Shown here piece by piece: positions 23,696 through 35,170 of a DNA stretch of 64,000 nucleotides (position 1 is the stretch's first letter; each line of letters begins with the position of its first letter). The DNA comes from Proteles cristata cristata (lineage: Eukaryota; Chordata; Mammalia; Carnivora; Hyaenidae), in NCBI GenBank assembly GCA_017311185.1, contig JAESUZ010002392.1:682001-746000 (forward strand). The letters run 5' to 3'. The position numbers and the translations under genes were made by a program. The notes beneath the pieces are model-generated. The model was given only the letters and a program-made list of their open reading frames with translations, did not search any database and was not told the DNA's origin.

Positions 23696-23704
23696 AATAT
23701 TTAG

Positions 23705-24180
23705 GATCTTTTTGAGTATTAGTTGTCATGTTAGATGCTGGGATACAAATTCAGTTAAGATGTTGTCTCCAGTCTTCATGAACAAAAGTCCAGAAAGAGA
23801 CGGGCTAATAAACCAACAATTGTATAAGAAATGGCAAGAGCTTCTAGAGATATGCAGAGGTTGAAATTAGAGATGTCTTCGCAGAAAGGGGAAGCCCTTG
23901 CTGAATTTTGTAGGATGTATAGATGTGATAAGAAGCAATAAGACCTGATCGTAGATTGTGTTAGCAGATGAAGAGATGACAGGATGAGGGTAGAAGAAGA
24001 GTCTGTAGGAATTCCATCTGATTGAATGTGGGGAGATAGAGAGGAATGGGTCAAGGATGACCCCTAAATTTCCACCTCGGACTACTGGGTAGAAGGTGGT
24101 ATCTGTTCAGTGATATAAGGATTAATGGAAAAGGAATACATTTAGAAGGAAGGGGGATAATTATGATGCCAGGAATGGTC
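23705..24180 (-). repeat. L2, minus strand
   Basis: The left part ('tgctgggatacaaattcagt') fits the L2 3' region in antisense. The right part is clearer: 'gattgaatgtggggagatag', 'gtcaaggatgacccctaaat' and 'actgggtagaaggtggtatc' track the L2 text around 'aaggatgactccaaggtttt' and 'actgggtggatggtgg'. The middle is diverged. Confidence 0.7.
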
Positions 24181-25504
24181 GTTGTTTCTTTATCTCTAAT
24201 ATAGTCATTTTTTCTTCCTAGTGGTAGAATATTTAACTAGAAAGGACTCAGTCTTGGACCCTGATGAAAACATGGCCGTCCATCTGCACATTCCTCTCCT
24301 TTTGCATCTTACACATTGGGGGAAGGAGAGCAGTCTTGAGGGAAGGAGCATGGAGATGCGGGACCCAGATCTCCATTAAAGAAGGACTTGTTGCCTCAGT
24401 CCTCAGTCACATGGAATGACGAACTATGACAGATATGTGAAAATCCAGGCATTTTGTGCTGTGGGAGATGTTCTGATGGCAAAATACCTGCTTGAGAAGC
24501 TCTCTGGTAGGTTGACTGAGGCTTCGTGGGATCCTTGCCCTTGCCCCATCCTGTTTCTTTGCCTTCCATCCCCAAGTGTGATCTCTGATAAAAATCCTGC
24601 ACTCCAAACTACTTTAATGTCTGCTTTTAGAGAAGCCAACCTATAACACAGATGCTGCCAGGCAGATTTTTCAGAACTCTTAACATCCCTGAGATTGCCC
24701 AAGCTCTTTTTCCTCTGGGGATTCCGGAAGGAAGGGGTCAGGGAATGTACCCTAGAGTATAGTGGAATAAGGGGCTCCAGTTACATCCTAGCTGTTATTG
24801 GCCTAATATGATGAGGTGAGGTTGCTTTAGCTTGGGAAGAAATGAATCTGAGAAAACAAGTGAGCAGTTAATTTTATGATTGGATTAAGGATACTTCCAA
24901 TCTCCAAAAGGGGCTTAGTTTAAAACCAGCATATTGCAGCAATTGTCCTAAATGGGAGCCTCCTTCATATAAAGAATATCAAAGAAACCGTGGGAAAGTT
25001 TGAAGCAAGTTTAGTTGCTGTGAACTGGAACACTTTAATCTCTTATTAAATGAATGCAGTGTGATAATAATATAATGATACCTTGCATTTAGATTGCGTA
25101 TTTATTTTCCCCAAGACATTCCTAAAGCACTTTAGTGCAATGCCTTTTTTCCCCTTACTGCTGACTTTCCTCAAGTGGGGAAAGGAAGAATATAGATAAT
25201 TGAATCTTTAATAGCTAATGTCCCATTTTTTAATTCAACTGCTTTCCCAGTGCACCTGTATCAGAGCTATGAGATAGTACTAGAAATGATTTTACTTCCT
25301 GTCCCTTTGACAGTCTAGGGGAGGTTGTCAGAATAAAAAATGAGATGGTTTGTATGAATAAAGAAATGAGGGTTGTGGGGGTAAGGAATCTGGCTACTGA
25401 ACAGTCTACAGACAGAATAATGTACCCCTTGATCATCAAAAATTGATACTGATTCCTAAGCTTTTATCATAATAATTAAAAAGCTGTAATTATTGATATT
25501 TGTA
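24181..25504. other. Unassigned non-coding sequence
   Basis: No recognised gene or repeat. Bases 24390-24710 carry overlapping 65-92 codon frames on both strands, which suggests a locally stop-poor GC-richer stretch. None looks like a known protein. Confidence 0.45.
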
Positions 25505-25690
25505 TATTATAGTGATATGCTTAGCAGGTATTCTGCTAAGCATTTTATTATATACTATTTATTCCTCACAATATTCCTGGGTGGTATTTTTTCCCTTATT
25601 TCATAGAGTCCAAAACTCAGGCTCTGAGTGGATGAATAAGAGGTCCAAGGTCACAGCTGGTAAGGGACAGTGCTGGGATTTAAAACTAGG
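25505..25690 (-). repeat. MIR, minus strand
   Basis: 'ttctgctaagcattttatta', 'tattcctcacaatattcctg', 'ggctctgagtggatgaataa' and 'ggtccaaggtcacagctggt' follow the antisense MIR consensus in order. Confidence 0.78.
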
Positions 25691-25797
25691 AGATAATTTC
25701 ACTCCAAAAATGGAACTTCTAGCTGTATTGCTTTCTGCCTCTGTAATGTGGAACTCCTTATCTGCAATTGCTGTACTGACTCTGCAGTCAGAACAAT

Positions 25798-25798
<1 letters not shown>

Positions 25799-25846
<48 letters not shown>
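25799..25846. repeat. (GT)24 microsatellite
   Basis: An uninterrupted 48-bp GT dinucleotide run. It produces artefactual Val-Cys and Thr-His repeat frames on the two strands, which are not genes. Confidence 0.99.
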
Positions 25847-25848
<2 letters not shown>

Positions 25849-27029
25849 TGGGACAGGGTTTGCAGGGGAGTCTCCTGAAATAGCCCTTAAGAGAACAGCT
25901 TGCTGAATATGCTTAAAACAAAACAGCTTCACCAATCAAGCCCCAGGCTTCTATCAAATATTCCATCTTCCCAAACTCCCCCTTCTTGGAAATCTTTGGC
26001 TTTTCCAGTACAACTCAGGGAAGAGGATTTGACATCTTCAAGGATGACATCAAAAACTAAAGGAATAACAAACAATAAACATTGCACAACTATGCTAATT
26101 CATCCCCCAAAGGGAAGACAACAGGAAAAACCTAGAGTTTGCCAAATGGAAAAACAACTAAGCTGGTAGAGACAGAAATGTTAATTCAGACTTCAGGATG
26201 ATAAAAGACTTGTTATAAACAATGAGGATTGGAAAAAAACGTTGTACTCAGCCAAATCCCTCAGATATATGTAAGCAACTAACTCCCACTGAGATAGATG
26301 GATGCGTCAGTTCCTTCATTTTAATGAAGACTGTTAGACTTTGCATGTTCACAGGGCTCTCTGTGTTCAAGTCCTTTTCTGGTTGGTACCGATGAAGCAA
26401 TAAAAACAGTCAAATGCTTACACTGCAGTCAGGGCAAGAAGTAGGCTCAAAACGGAAAGCGCATGGCTCAGTTTGCCCTGGTTCATTACATCCTCCCTTA
26501 GCCCGGGGGTGGGGGGGATGGATGCATACGTAGAATAGCTGACCCTATTTTTGAATTCATGATAGGCCCTTATTATTATATGTTTGTTCAATATTGTTAT
26601 CTTAGGAGCAATCTTCCCTAAATTGCTACCTTCTACATCTGATATTATTTAGAACAATGTACAATTAGCCGCATTTTTGCATGAAGAACTTTTCTTCAAA
26701 GCAAACATGATAAACTTTGGTAGTATCATATTCCTACAAACAATGCTTGATTGAGGCAGCTTAATTTAGTAATTTATTTATCAGCTTAAATGATCCCAGT
26801 CGTCTTTGCACATGTCAACATCCATTTGTTTTGTGCATATATTGGGGTCAAAATCAGCCTCTCATTCATAGGAATATTTATCTATACCCACAGATGCATC
26901 TGAGTCTGCATTTGATATCGCCTCATGCTAATCCATAAGGAAAATTTTCCTCTCTAATTAAATTGCTTTTATATTCTTACTGGGAGATATGTTAATTTGT
27001 ATTGTTCTGGTATAATTCCGTTTATTTAT
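25847..27029. other. Unassigned non-coding sequence
   Basis: No gene or confidently recognised repeat. A G-rich run occurs at 26503-26518. Confidence 0.5.
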
Positions 27030-27190
27030 TTTTGTCTCTCCAACCAGATTTTGAACTCTTAAGGATAGAGAACAAGGTTTCTATTTCTTTCATAATCTGC
27101 TCCTTTCCCCTATTCCAGTTACCAATGCTTTTTAAACCTTGCACCCTGAAGAAGTAGATGTTAAATAAATATTTGTTAGATGGCTGTAGA
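27030..27190 (+). repeat. L2 3' end, plus strand
   Basis: 'tttgtctctccaaccagatt', 'ttgaactcttaaggatagag' and 'gttaaataaatatttgttag' follow the L2 3' end pattern ('ctagaatgtaagctcc ... caataaatatttgttgaatg'). Confidence 0.65.
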
Positions 27191-28199
27191 TTTGTGTATT
27201 CCAACAGACAAGGAAATACCCTTAGAGAGAGAGCCTAGTTCCAAGTATGTGGAGTTTTCAAAACCAATAAAAATGAGAAAGCAGTTTTGAACCTTTGAAG
27301 GACTTGGATTGCCAAGCAAGGTTCCTCTGGCAAATCTTCAGGTTTGATGACCACCCTCTCCTCAGAGATGTAATCATCAGATGAAGCAAACTTAGCAGCA
27401 TGTGTTGAGAAGGTGGGACATTCATTGGTGAGTCCATAAAATAGGCGTTTCCCTGTGACTTTCTCCTCAAAGCATCTCATGATTTCACTTCTGATACTTC
27501 ATTTATGCATATTTCCCATTGCTTCCTCCATTACTTTTTTACCACCATCTTTTCCACTATCGTGTTATCATATTACTGCAAATCTGTTTAAAGGGTATCA
27601 TTTTTGTAGGATGTGCCTTAGGGAGAAAGTATTTTCCCGAGCCCCACCTTAGTCTCCCTATAGTTTTGTCTTTCCCCTGGAGTTATGAAAAGTGCACTTT
27701 AAAGCTGATGTTGTATAGTTTAGAATGTATAGGCCACACATCTCCCATTTCTTATCACAGTAACCAATGCTATCCTCCCAACCCCTTCCTTTTTCTTAAG
27801 TGACTTCTAGGCTGGTCCATTGGAAAGTGGTAGGGAAAAAAATATCATGGGTACAGCCAGACTTTGCTGATTGATTATTTCATACTTGTGAAACAATTTT
27901 CTGTACCATTTATGTCTTTGCAGATGACAGAAGCCATTTAGTCTAATGACCATAATAATTAATTTTCATTATGAAGCAGATTGGTTAATGATGCTAAAGC
28001 CTAGATTTCATTATGGAATTAAAACACAAAACTTGCCCACACTCCCAGAACATAACTTTCAAGTTTGTTAAATTAGGAAGTAAATGCAATCATTGCTTTT
28101 CTTACAGAGTCAACTGAGGCAAAATTAGGATGAAAGTGTAAACGGCTATAGCAGAGAAGTTTTGCTTTGTTTTTGCATTGTGAAATCAGCGGTGAGTCT
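27191..28199. other. Unassigned; contains one protein-like minus-strand frame
   Basis: No named repeat. The only point of note is the minus-strand open frame at 27235-27480, described separately. The remainder is AT-rich with no structure I recognise. Confidence 0.45.
27235..27480 (-). other. Unidentified open frame of 81 codons with protein-like composition
   Basis: The minus-strand frame from the ATG at 27480 has a balanced, hydrophilic, acidic-rich composition in its middle ('SSDDYISEERVVIKPEDLPE'), unlike the low-complexity frames elsewhere in the window. I do not recognise the family. I see no convincing splice donor after the charged segment, no promoter and no poly(A) signal. It could be a decayed exon, a processed pseudogene fragment, or chance. 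I would not annotate it as a gene. Confidence 0.2.
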
Positions 28200-28401
28200 C
28201 ATTTAAAAATGAGTCCTTGACCAGCAGCAGTGGCATCACTGGGGAACTTGTTAGAAATGCAAATTCATAGACCTGGCCCTGGCTCTAGACAACTACTGAA
28301 CCTGGAGACTCTGGGAGTGGGTCCTAACCACCTAACCATTATGCATTTTCGTAAGCCTTCCAGATGGTTTTATAGCAGGCTAAAGATTGAGAAACACTGG
28401 T
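28200..28401 (-). mobile_element. MER5A-like hAT element, minus strand
   Basis: Near full-length antisense MER5A: 'ttgaccagcagcagtggcat', 'cactggggaacttgttagaa', 'atgcaaattcatagacctgg', and the right terminus 'aaagattgagaaacactgg' matching the 'ctcaaactttag' terminal region in reverse. MER5A is a non-autonomous hAT DNA transposon shared by placental mammals. Confidence 0.85.
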
Positions 28402-28714
28402 TTGGAGAACAAAGGAAAGATGGTAAAACAGGCTTCCTTGTCATTTTTAGTGTTCTTCCCTTAAAATTTTGGGGACTTCAGGTCTCTCCAGTATAAGAAC
28501 CTCAACTACAAAAATATCCAAAAGCAATATTTGATATACTAGTGTTTATTGCCTATCATTTGGAATGTTAGACAAACATTCCAAAAGCTGGAATTCAGAC
28601 AGAGATCTATAATTTGAGGTCAAGGCACTCTTACAACCACCATAACATCTAGTGGGTGGAATTCACTAGGTCCAAGATCCCAGTGAAATTGTAGGCAATT
28701 TTAAATACATTTAT
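28402..28714. other. Unassigned interval
   Basis: About 310 bp with no recognised feature. 'ggaatgttagacaaacattc' near 28561-28580 is partly self-complementary ('gaatgtt' and 'aacattc'). Confidence 0.5.
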
Positions 28715-28724
28715 TCACCTTTTA

Positions 28725-28957
28725 TTTATTTTATTTATTTATTTTTTAAAATGTTTTATTTATTTCTAGGAGAGAGAGAGAGACAGCGTGAGCAGGGAAG
28801 GGTCAGAGAGAGAGAGGGAGTCACAGACTGAAACAGGCTCCAGGCTCTGAGCTGGCAGTCAGCACATAGCCCGACGTGGGGCTCAACCCACGAACCGCGA
28901 GATCATGACCTAAGCGAAAGTCGGACGCTTAACCGACTAAGCCACCCAGGCGCCCCG
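28725..28957 (-). mobile_element. Carnivore tRNA-Lys SINE, minus strand (young-type head)
   Basis: Antisense SINE with little-changed head 'gccacccaggcgccccg' and middle 'cacagactgaaacaggctcc'. A 10-bp target-site duplication, 'tcacctttta', lies at 28715-28724 and 28958-28967. It shares the 'actgaaacaggctcc' and 'ggcagtcagcaca' variants with the copy at 35660-35893, so the two probably belong to the same subfamily. Confidence 0.95.
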
Positions 28958-28967
28958 TCACCTTTTA

Positions 28968-29290
28968 AACACTTATTAGCAGAGCAGCACTTTGGATCAA
29001 AATCTGTTTTAGGTGCTAGGGGTTTCAGTAATAATCAGAAAGACAAAATCTTGCTAATATTCTAGAGTGGAGAGGCAAGCTGCAAACAAATAAACAAACC
29101 TATAATGCCATGTGGAATGACATGCCATGAAGATAAATGAGAGGTGATAAGGGGAGAGAGAATGACATGTGCATGAGGGACTGCTATTTGAGATAGTTGA
29201 TCAGAGAAGTTCTCCGAGATGAGCACACATTTCAGTAGTGCAGGAGAAAGGCAAGAGATATCTGGGGAGAAGATTTTAGGCAAAGTAAAC
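28968..29290 (-). repeat. L2, minus strand
   Basis: 'tgttttaggtgctaggggtt', 'gcaaacaaataaacaaacct', 'ggaatgacatgccatgaaga' and 'atcagagaagttctccgaga' follow the antisense L2 3' region in order ('gataaacaaataaataaat ... ggtcagggaaggcctctctgag'). Confidence 0.72.
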
Positions 29291-29689
29291 AGAAAATGGT
29301 GTGCAACTGATATGTTTATAATCTACTTTTTCAAGGAAAGTACAAAATTTGTCTCAGGTCATGAAGCTTAAATATACTTGGCTGATTCCCTTATGCTGTA
29401 TTCCCTCTCACTATATCTCTCCAGAGGATAGTTACCTGAAAAATCCCATGTGAATATATGCTTGATGGTATAACCGGTGCTTGATGTTTGATGGTTTGAT
29501 GGTGTATTACACCCCAGACTGGGACTTTTGTTTGAACTGGCCAGCTGCAGTTCTTTTGGTCATATGGCTGACTTCATCACTTCCAATGAAGGTCATGGTT
29601 ATAGAACTCTTGATGCTCTTCAAAGAGGGATGAAGGAATAGACAGAGCTTCCTTGTTGTAGCTGTCATCCATGGTGACATAATTTTTAA
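29291..29689. other. Unassigned interval
   Basis: No recognised repeat. A short GATGGT-rich patch lies at 29463-29501. Confidence 0.5.
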
Positions 29690-29992
29690 ACAGCCATTGG
29701 TTGACCATTTGCTATGTTTCAAGCACTGAGCTAAGTGAATTACCCAGATTTAATTCTTTTAGAACTCATTTTTGGTTTTGGTGTTTGGGACATACTAGTA
29801 TGTGAGTTCTACCAGGAAAGCATTTTCTCTCTCTTTTCACTGAATTTTCCCGGAGCACTCCTTGTTAACAGTAGGTACATAATAAATACTTGTTCAGTGT
29901 AAGGATGAAGAAATTTCTGTAAGTCACAAGGCAGCATGGAGACTGGAATCCAATCTATGTTAATTCCAAAGCTTTAACTAATGTGCTACACT
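29690..29992 (-). repeat. MIR, minus strand, interrupted by an L2 3' end
   Basis: The left part (29690-29765: 'gaccatttgctatgtttcaa', 'gcactgagctaagtgaatta') and the right part (29905-29992: 'gatgaagaaatttctgtaag', 'ccaaagctttaactaatgtg') are consecutive parts of antisense MIR. Between them, 29800-29903 ends in 'agtaggtacataataaatac', a plus-strand L2 3' end. Confidence 0.6.
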
Positions 29993-30077
29993 TGAGTAAG
30001 CCTGGAATGGAATGAAGAATAAAAGATGGAATTATGAGGTTTGAACATAAGAAAAGCAGTGTGGAAGAAACTTATTT

Positions 30078-30275
30078 GAGGCACCTGGGTGGCTCATTCG
30101 GGTGAGTGACTGACTTTGGCTCAGGTCATGATCTCATGGTTTGTGAGTTCAAGCCCCAAATCGGGCTGGCTGCTCTCACCATGGAGCCCACTTCAGGACC
30201 TCTGTCTCCCTTGCTCTGCCCCTCCCCTGCTTCCACTCTCTCAAAGATAAAAAATTAAAAACAACATAAAAAAAT
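30078..30275 (+). mobile_element. Carnivore tRNA-Lys SINE, plus strand (diverged)
   Basis: 'gaggcacctgggtggctcat', 'tcaggtcatgatctcatggt', 'gtgagttcaagccccaaatc', 'cctctgtctcccttgctctg', tail 'aaagataaaaaattaaaaac'. No clear target-site duplication. The A-box region is altered ('cattcgggtgagtgactgac'). Confidence 0.88.
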
Positions 30276-33200
30276 AAGCAACTCATCTGAAGCTATTAAT
30301 TAAGCAAAAATAGTGGGTCTCCACTCCGTGACTGAACTTGTCTTAGACTTTCTTGAGGCTAAACAGAAGTCTGTAACAATGCCAATTCTCTGCCCTCTAA
30401 AAGAGCAGACTGCCAAGACTAACTCTCATGGAATAATTAGTCAGCAATACGATAAAGTAAGTGGGATGGCTTCTCATTTCATACTGTCCACTCTAGAGCT
30501 TGATATCCTTGGAGTCACAAACATGAAACTTGTAAATTACAGCATTATGTTAGAAACTGAAATTATATCAATATGAGAATGACCCTCATGCTAGCTTTAA
30601 TTTGTTTCAGTTAATTCAAATTACCAACATTTCTAATTTGCTGAAGCCTAGGAAGGAGAAGGGAAGGGCAGGGAGGGTGAAGTGAGGGAAAAGAGAAGAG
30701 AGGAGACCTCCCCATCCATTCAAAGCACTAGACTGCATCTAAATGGTTAAAATGTAATTATTTGAAGAGTTTTGGTTTTACAAAAGAAGAAATAAAAAGT
30801 AAACATCATGGTCCACCCCCATCCCTGCCTCTGAGTAATTGGATTGCCGGTAAGACTTCTGATCATATGATAGCCAGTGCTAACTCATTCTCTGGGGAAC
30901 ATGCTATTAGATCAGATGATAGCTTTTCGCAAAAGATGTTTTAATAATGGAATTATGTGTTGGAAAGACATTCAGCAAAACAAATTCATTGCTTCTCGTA
31001 TCATAATGGTTGTCATTGTCCTGATTTTAATAAGGCTAAAGTATTTTGCAAGCTGGTAGTTCTTGTTGGAGATAATGTCCCTGTATAGTTTCTTTGGGAA
31101 AAAACCCAGTTAAATAGCTGAGATACCCAAAGTGGACCATTTAAGATTCAAAGTACTTTCCAAATGTGTTTTAATATGAAGCATCTGAGAAAACCTTGTT
31201 AATTTATAGGAAGGTGGTTGCAACACTAAGTCCAATTAAAATAAATAGTAACATTAATGTGAAGGGGAGCTAGTGTCATCACCATCTCATTTTCCTCACT
31301 GCCACCTTCCACAAAACAAAATAAGAAAGGAAACGTGACCACAGACAATCAAAATGTTGCTTAATTTGTAAGCAGGATTGAACAAAGTGGTGGAATTCTG
31401 AGCTGATGACCTCACTGTAGTTCCCAACTCTTGCAGCCTATCGTGCTGAGTTGGAAGGGAGCCTTTGGCCATGAAGACTGTCACTCAAGTCTAGTTCAAT
31501 GACTGTACATAAAACCCCAAGTGAGATAGGAATGCACTGAGCTGCTGGAGTTTTCATTAGTTAGTCTTTAAACCCAGCTGTATTTTGCTTTTTTCTTCTT
31601 CATGCATTAATAGAGTTAAGGATTATTTGCTCAGTGCTTGTAAAATGTTCAATTTTGGTCCAGACTAGGATAATACTCCTTTTTTGGGTTTTCTCCTGCT
31701 GGTGGGTGGGCAGGCAAGGGGCATCCCTTATTTGCCTATCTGGCAGCACTATTGTGAGTTATATTCATTGACTGGAAACTTGGCAAGACTAATATTTTTT
31801 CTCAGTAACAAGACACTACCCTCAATTTTTACTTACAAGATTCCACGGCAACCAGGTGGAACATACATCATTAGCTTACTGAATAATGAATATATTTTAA
31901 ACCATGACTTAAAGCTGTTCATTTATAGTGTATTAAACCAAAGAAAGTTTTAATGCAAGACCAGCTTTGTGCAGTAGAATTAACTAAACCAAAATGAGAC
32001 TTCTCCTTTTTTTTTTTTTCTTTTTTGGTCAACTTTATTGAAACTCATTCAACTTTCCAAGAACTAAAAATTAGCTTCCTGTCTTGACTGTTTGGAATTA
32101 CTTACTGTCATCTGTTTCAGACGTTAAAGGATGTGATTTAATATCAGCAATAAGGTCCCTTTTCCTCATTTGGCAGGTGTTAATTATTTAAACACTACTC
32201 ATTTTAATTTGTTTCCAATCACTCTTTTGAGTGATTGGCTTTACAGGTTTCATTATGTGCATTTCTTGAAAAAAAAAAAAATCAAAGGAAGACAAGCTGA
32301 AGCCCTGGAACTGCATTGGCATAATCTATCTATTGATAGGTGGGGCAAGGCAAGGCTGTATTTCATGTATTATGATCTTCATGATCTCTGCTGATGGAAT
32401 ATAATATACAATACATCATTTTTATCTTCTTTATAATAAAAAGTTGCTCTAGGCACAAAGCCTCAGGTCCCTGCATGCTAATGAACCTCACTGACTGACT
32501 AGAGAAAGGCTTTGCATTTCCTGATCTGTCAATTAGGAATGAGCCAGGCAACTAGGGTAATTGAAAATAGAGGTCGGACATTTTTCCCAGTGAAACCACT
32601 CTTTTCTTGAATTTGGGGTGTCATCTTTTTTGTCAGTTCTTGCTGCTTTGTTCCCTCCAGCTAAACTGGCTTCTGATCTATGATGAATCTGATGAATCTT
32701 GTTTATAAAAAGCCCTGGGCTTGCGTTTCCCCCAGGTTAGGTGCTTGTCAGAGCCTCCTATGCTCAGATGGTATGGCCCTGTGTGTGCTCAGATGGAAAA
32801 TCAGCTTTGCACTGGACAGAAACGCTGGTGTCACTTAAGTCAGGCACTAGTCTGAGCGCTTGATAGAAAACTTTTTCTGAAGACCAACATCTAAATTTGA
32901 AAAGCAGAGGGATGCAGAGAAAGAAAAAGCTTTCACAATCCCTCTGGGAGAGGAGAAACTGACAACCCCAGTTTTTTCAGTAGTACACAGCAAAGTAATT
33001 TCATCTCAGTGTGAAATGGAAAAGGTGGGTGTTTGTTTAGATTGAGGCCATTCAGTAATGATTTTAACACTCATTGGAATCTCTTAGCCAAAGTATTCCA
33101 GGGACATAGTCTGTAATGAACACTTACCCTCCCAATTAAAGTTTCAGTCCCAATGAAAATGTTACCTGATATTCTCCTTCTCCTATTTTAAGTTTTTCAG

Positions 33201-33789
33201 TTTTTGCTCTGTTTTTGCCTTCATGATTGGTGGCCTCCCTCATCCTTTTTCCAGTGAAATTATTCTTCCTTTGGCAGCCAGCAACAAAGCCAAACAGGCT
33301 GATCTTCCAGCTTGAGAATCAGGCTCATCAAACTCACTGGCCTTTTAGATTTGAGGGCTAGATGAACTGACTGAATTTCTGGACGAAATAACTTTATTTC
33401 CTTGACTGAGTGGAAGAGGGAGTCATTTAAGTCTTCATATATAAAATGTTAGTAAATGAAAGCCTTAACTGTTTCAAACATGACTCAGTTATCTAAGTTG
33501 TTATTCAGTTTGCTGTTTTCCAAATCTCCAAGGCCACTTTCGGTTTGGGGCTAGAGGGATGCCTGTGGTTGAAGTGGTGGCAAAAGTATGTAATAAGAAA
33601 TGCACTTTGTAATGAAGAGCACAATAGCCTTGCTTGTCATTCTTCTCCATGTGTCGACAGAGCATGCGAAGATAACATGTATGGCTTCACTGGAAATCAT
33701 CACAAGATTGGGCGGAGGGCTCATGTAGGAGAAAAATAGATGAGACCTTTGAAAGCATTTCAGCGTTTCTTCTTCTGCTCGTTCATTTG
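30276..33789. other. Repeat-poor unassigned block (3.5 kb)
   Basis: The longest contiguous stretch in which I recognise no transposon. It includes a purine-rich patch at 30644-30712, a T run at 32007-32019, an A run at 32268-32280, and a hairpin at 32215-32238. 'tttataaaaagccctgggct' at 32702-32721 resembles a TATA box, but no gene structure supports promoter function. Frames of 60-89 codons are present without family resemblance. Confidence 0.5.
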
Positions 33790-34440
33790 TCCAACAAATG
33801 TTAACTGAGTGTATATTCTGTATTACAGGGGAAATTCAATGTTTTAACAATCCAATGGATCGGATAAAACTGTGAACAGAGAGTATTAATCAGTGTGTCA
33901 CATGAACCAAATAGCAGTGTTCTAGATGAACTGAGAACAGAGAGAAGTTAACATCCTGGGGAGTTTCGGAAGGCTTCCCAGAGTAGGTAGTATCTGAGTT
34001 GGGTGTTGAAATAATGAGTAGGTGTTCATCATGTAGGAACGGGGATGGGTTGGGGAAGTAGGTGGTAGAGGGGATTCCAGGCAGAGAGGAGTAAGGGAGC
34101 GTGGGCTAGCACTGGTGCATGTCAGAGAACACTCAAGGTTTGGAGACACGGCAGGATGGGCTCAGACTGTACAGGGCCACGCTAAGAAGTTTAATCTCTT
34201 TCCCAAAAGCAAGTGATCCCCCAAAAGGCCTTGAGCTGGGAAGGGTCAGCATTACAGTTAATAAGTTTTAGATGATCACTCTGATGACTGAAAGGCAGAT
34301 ATATTCAACAAGGGAGGGAGAATGAAATTGAAAGACCACTGAGGAGAATTGAAAGAAACCCAGGTGAGGAGGTAGTTCTGAGATAAGCTAAGGCATTGCC
34401 AGAGGGTGTTAAGTAAAAAACTGGGAAAGGTCTAAACCCC
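33790..34440 (-). repeat. Long L2, minus strand
   Basis: Extended collinear match to antisense L2: 'tgtccaacaaatgttaactg' (3' end), 'ggaaggcttcccagagtagg', 'gattccaggcagagaggagt', 'gtacagggccacgctaagaa' and 'gatgatcactctgatgactg'. This is one of the best preserved L2 copies here. Confidence 0.8.
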
Positions 34441-34980
34441 GTCGTACTTGAGAGCTAACAAGTCAGTCTGTCACAGTTGAACATACAAATACTGACAGAT
34501 GATATAAACCTTGAAGTTAGAGAAGATATTTTATTACCCACGGCAAAACAGCAGCTAGAGTAGCAAGCTGTGTCAGTCCCTGTGACCTGGTCCTCAGAGG
34601 GTGACCCCATAAGGTCAGGGTGTTACCTATGTGTGTGGATGGGGTGTTCCCCAGGAGAGGACCCCACCTTTTAGTACACCCATATCTTTTGTAGGACCAC
34701 TAGCATAGCTTCCCATCTTCCCTCCAGAGAGAGAGAGATTATTTATTACCTGGCATGTGAGCCAGTCTCTTCCACATGAGAGCAGCAGACATCTCTAGAT
34801 TGGTAACCCTGGGATGTAAATAAATGTCTCTGGAAAGATGCATCTCTAAATCTCTCCAGAGGGCTGTACTGTCTCGAGCTTTCTAAGCTCTGCTATTTAA
34901 ACATGTTCTTTGCTCAGAAGGCCCACTGTGTGAACATGGGAAATCCATGGGGGTTCATTACCAGTGCAGAGAGGGAGAGG
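34441..34980. other. Unassigned segment between two L2 pieces
   Basis: The L2 similarity stops near 34440 and appears to resume near 35060. The intervening sequence, about 540 bp, is of higher complexity and GC content and looks like an inserted element such as an LTR. I cannot name it or define its termini. Confidence 0.35.
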
Positions 34981-35170
34981 AAGGGTTAAATTAACATTTA
35001 TGAAGGAGAACTGTTAAAGAATGATATAAAACAAAACCCTGGACGCTGAATATATGGGGCAGAGGTTGGGGAAGGAGGCTGAGGGAGACCTCAGGTGTGA
35101 CCAAGGTTTCTAATTTGGTAGATTTGCTGGTGAGAGAAGGGGAACTTTTTTTTTTTGGTGGTGGAATGGG
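34981..35170 (-). repeat. Probable continuation of the L2, minus strand
   Basis: 'gagggagacctcaggtgtga' and 'ccaaggtttctaatttggta' fit the antisense L2 text after 'gtaatccaggtgaga', as seen also at 24040-24100. The match is short. Confidence 0.45.

Noticed and set aside
24396..24702. Overlapping stop-poor frames on both strands as a coding exon
   Set aside because: Four overlapping frames of similar length on opposite strands indicate locally few stop triplets, and none resembles a protein family.
25500..25935. Open frames through the GT tract with Val-Cys or Thr-His repeats
   Set aside because: They are artefacts of a dinucleotide microsatellite, which has no stop codons in any frame.
32215..32238. 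10-bp hairpin 'ccaatcactc tttt gagtgattgg' as an RNA structure or terminator
   Set aside because: About one such 10-bp stem with a short loop is expected by chance in 64 kb. The same applies to 39086-39109 and 63287-63307.
32702..32721. TATA-box-like 'tttataaaaagccctgggct' as a promoter
   Set aside because: TATA-like motifs are common in AT-rich DNA, and no exon, CpG island or transcript structure follows.
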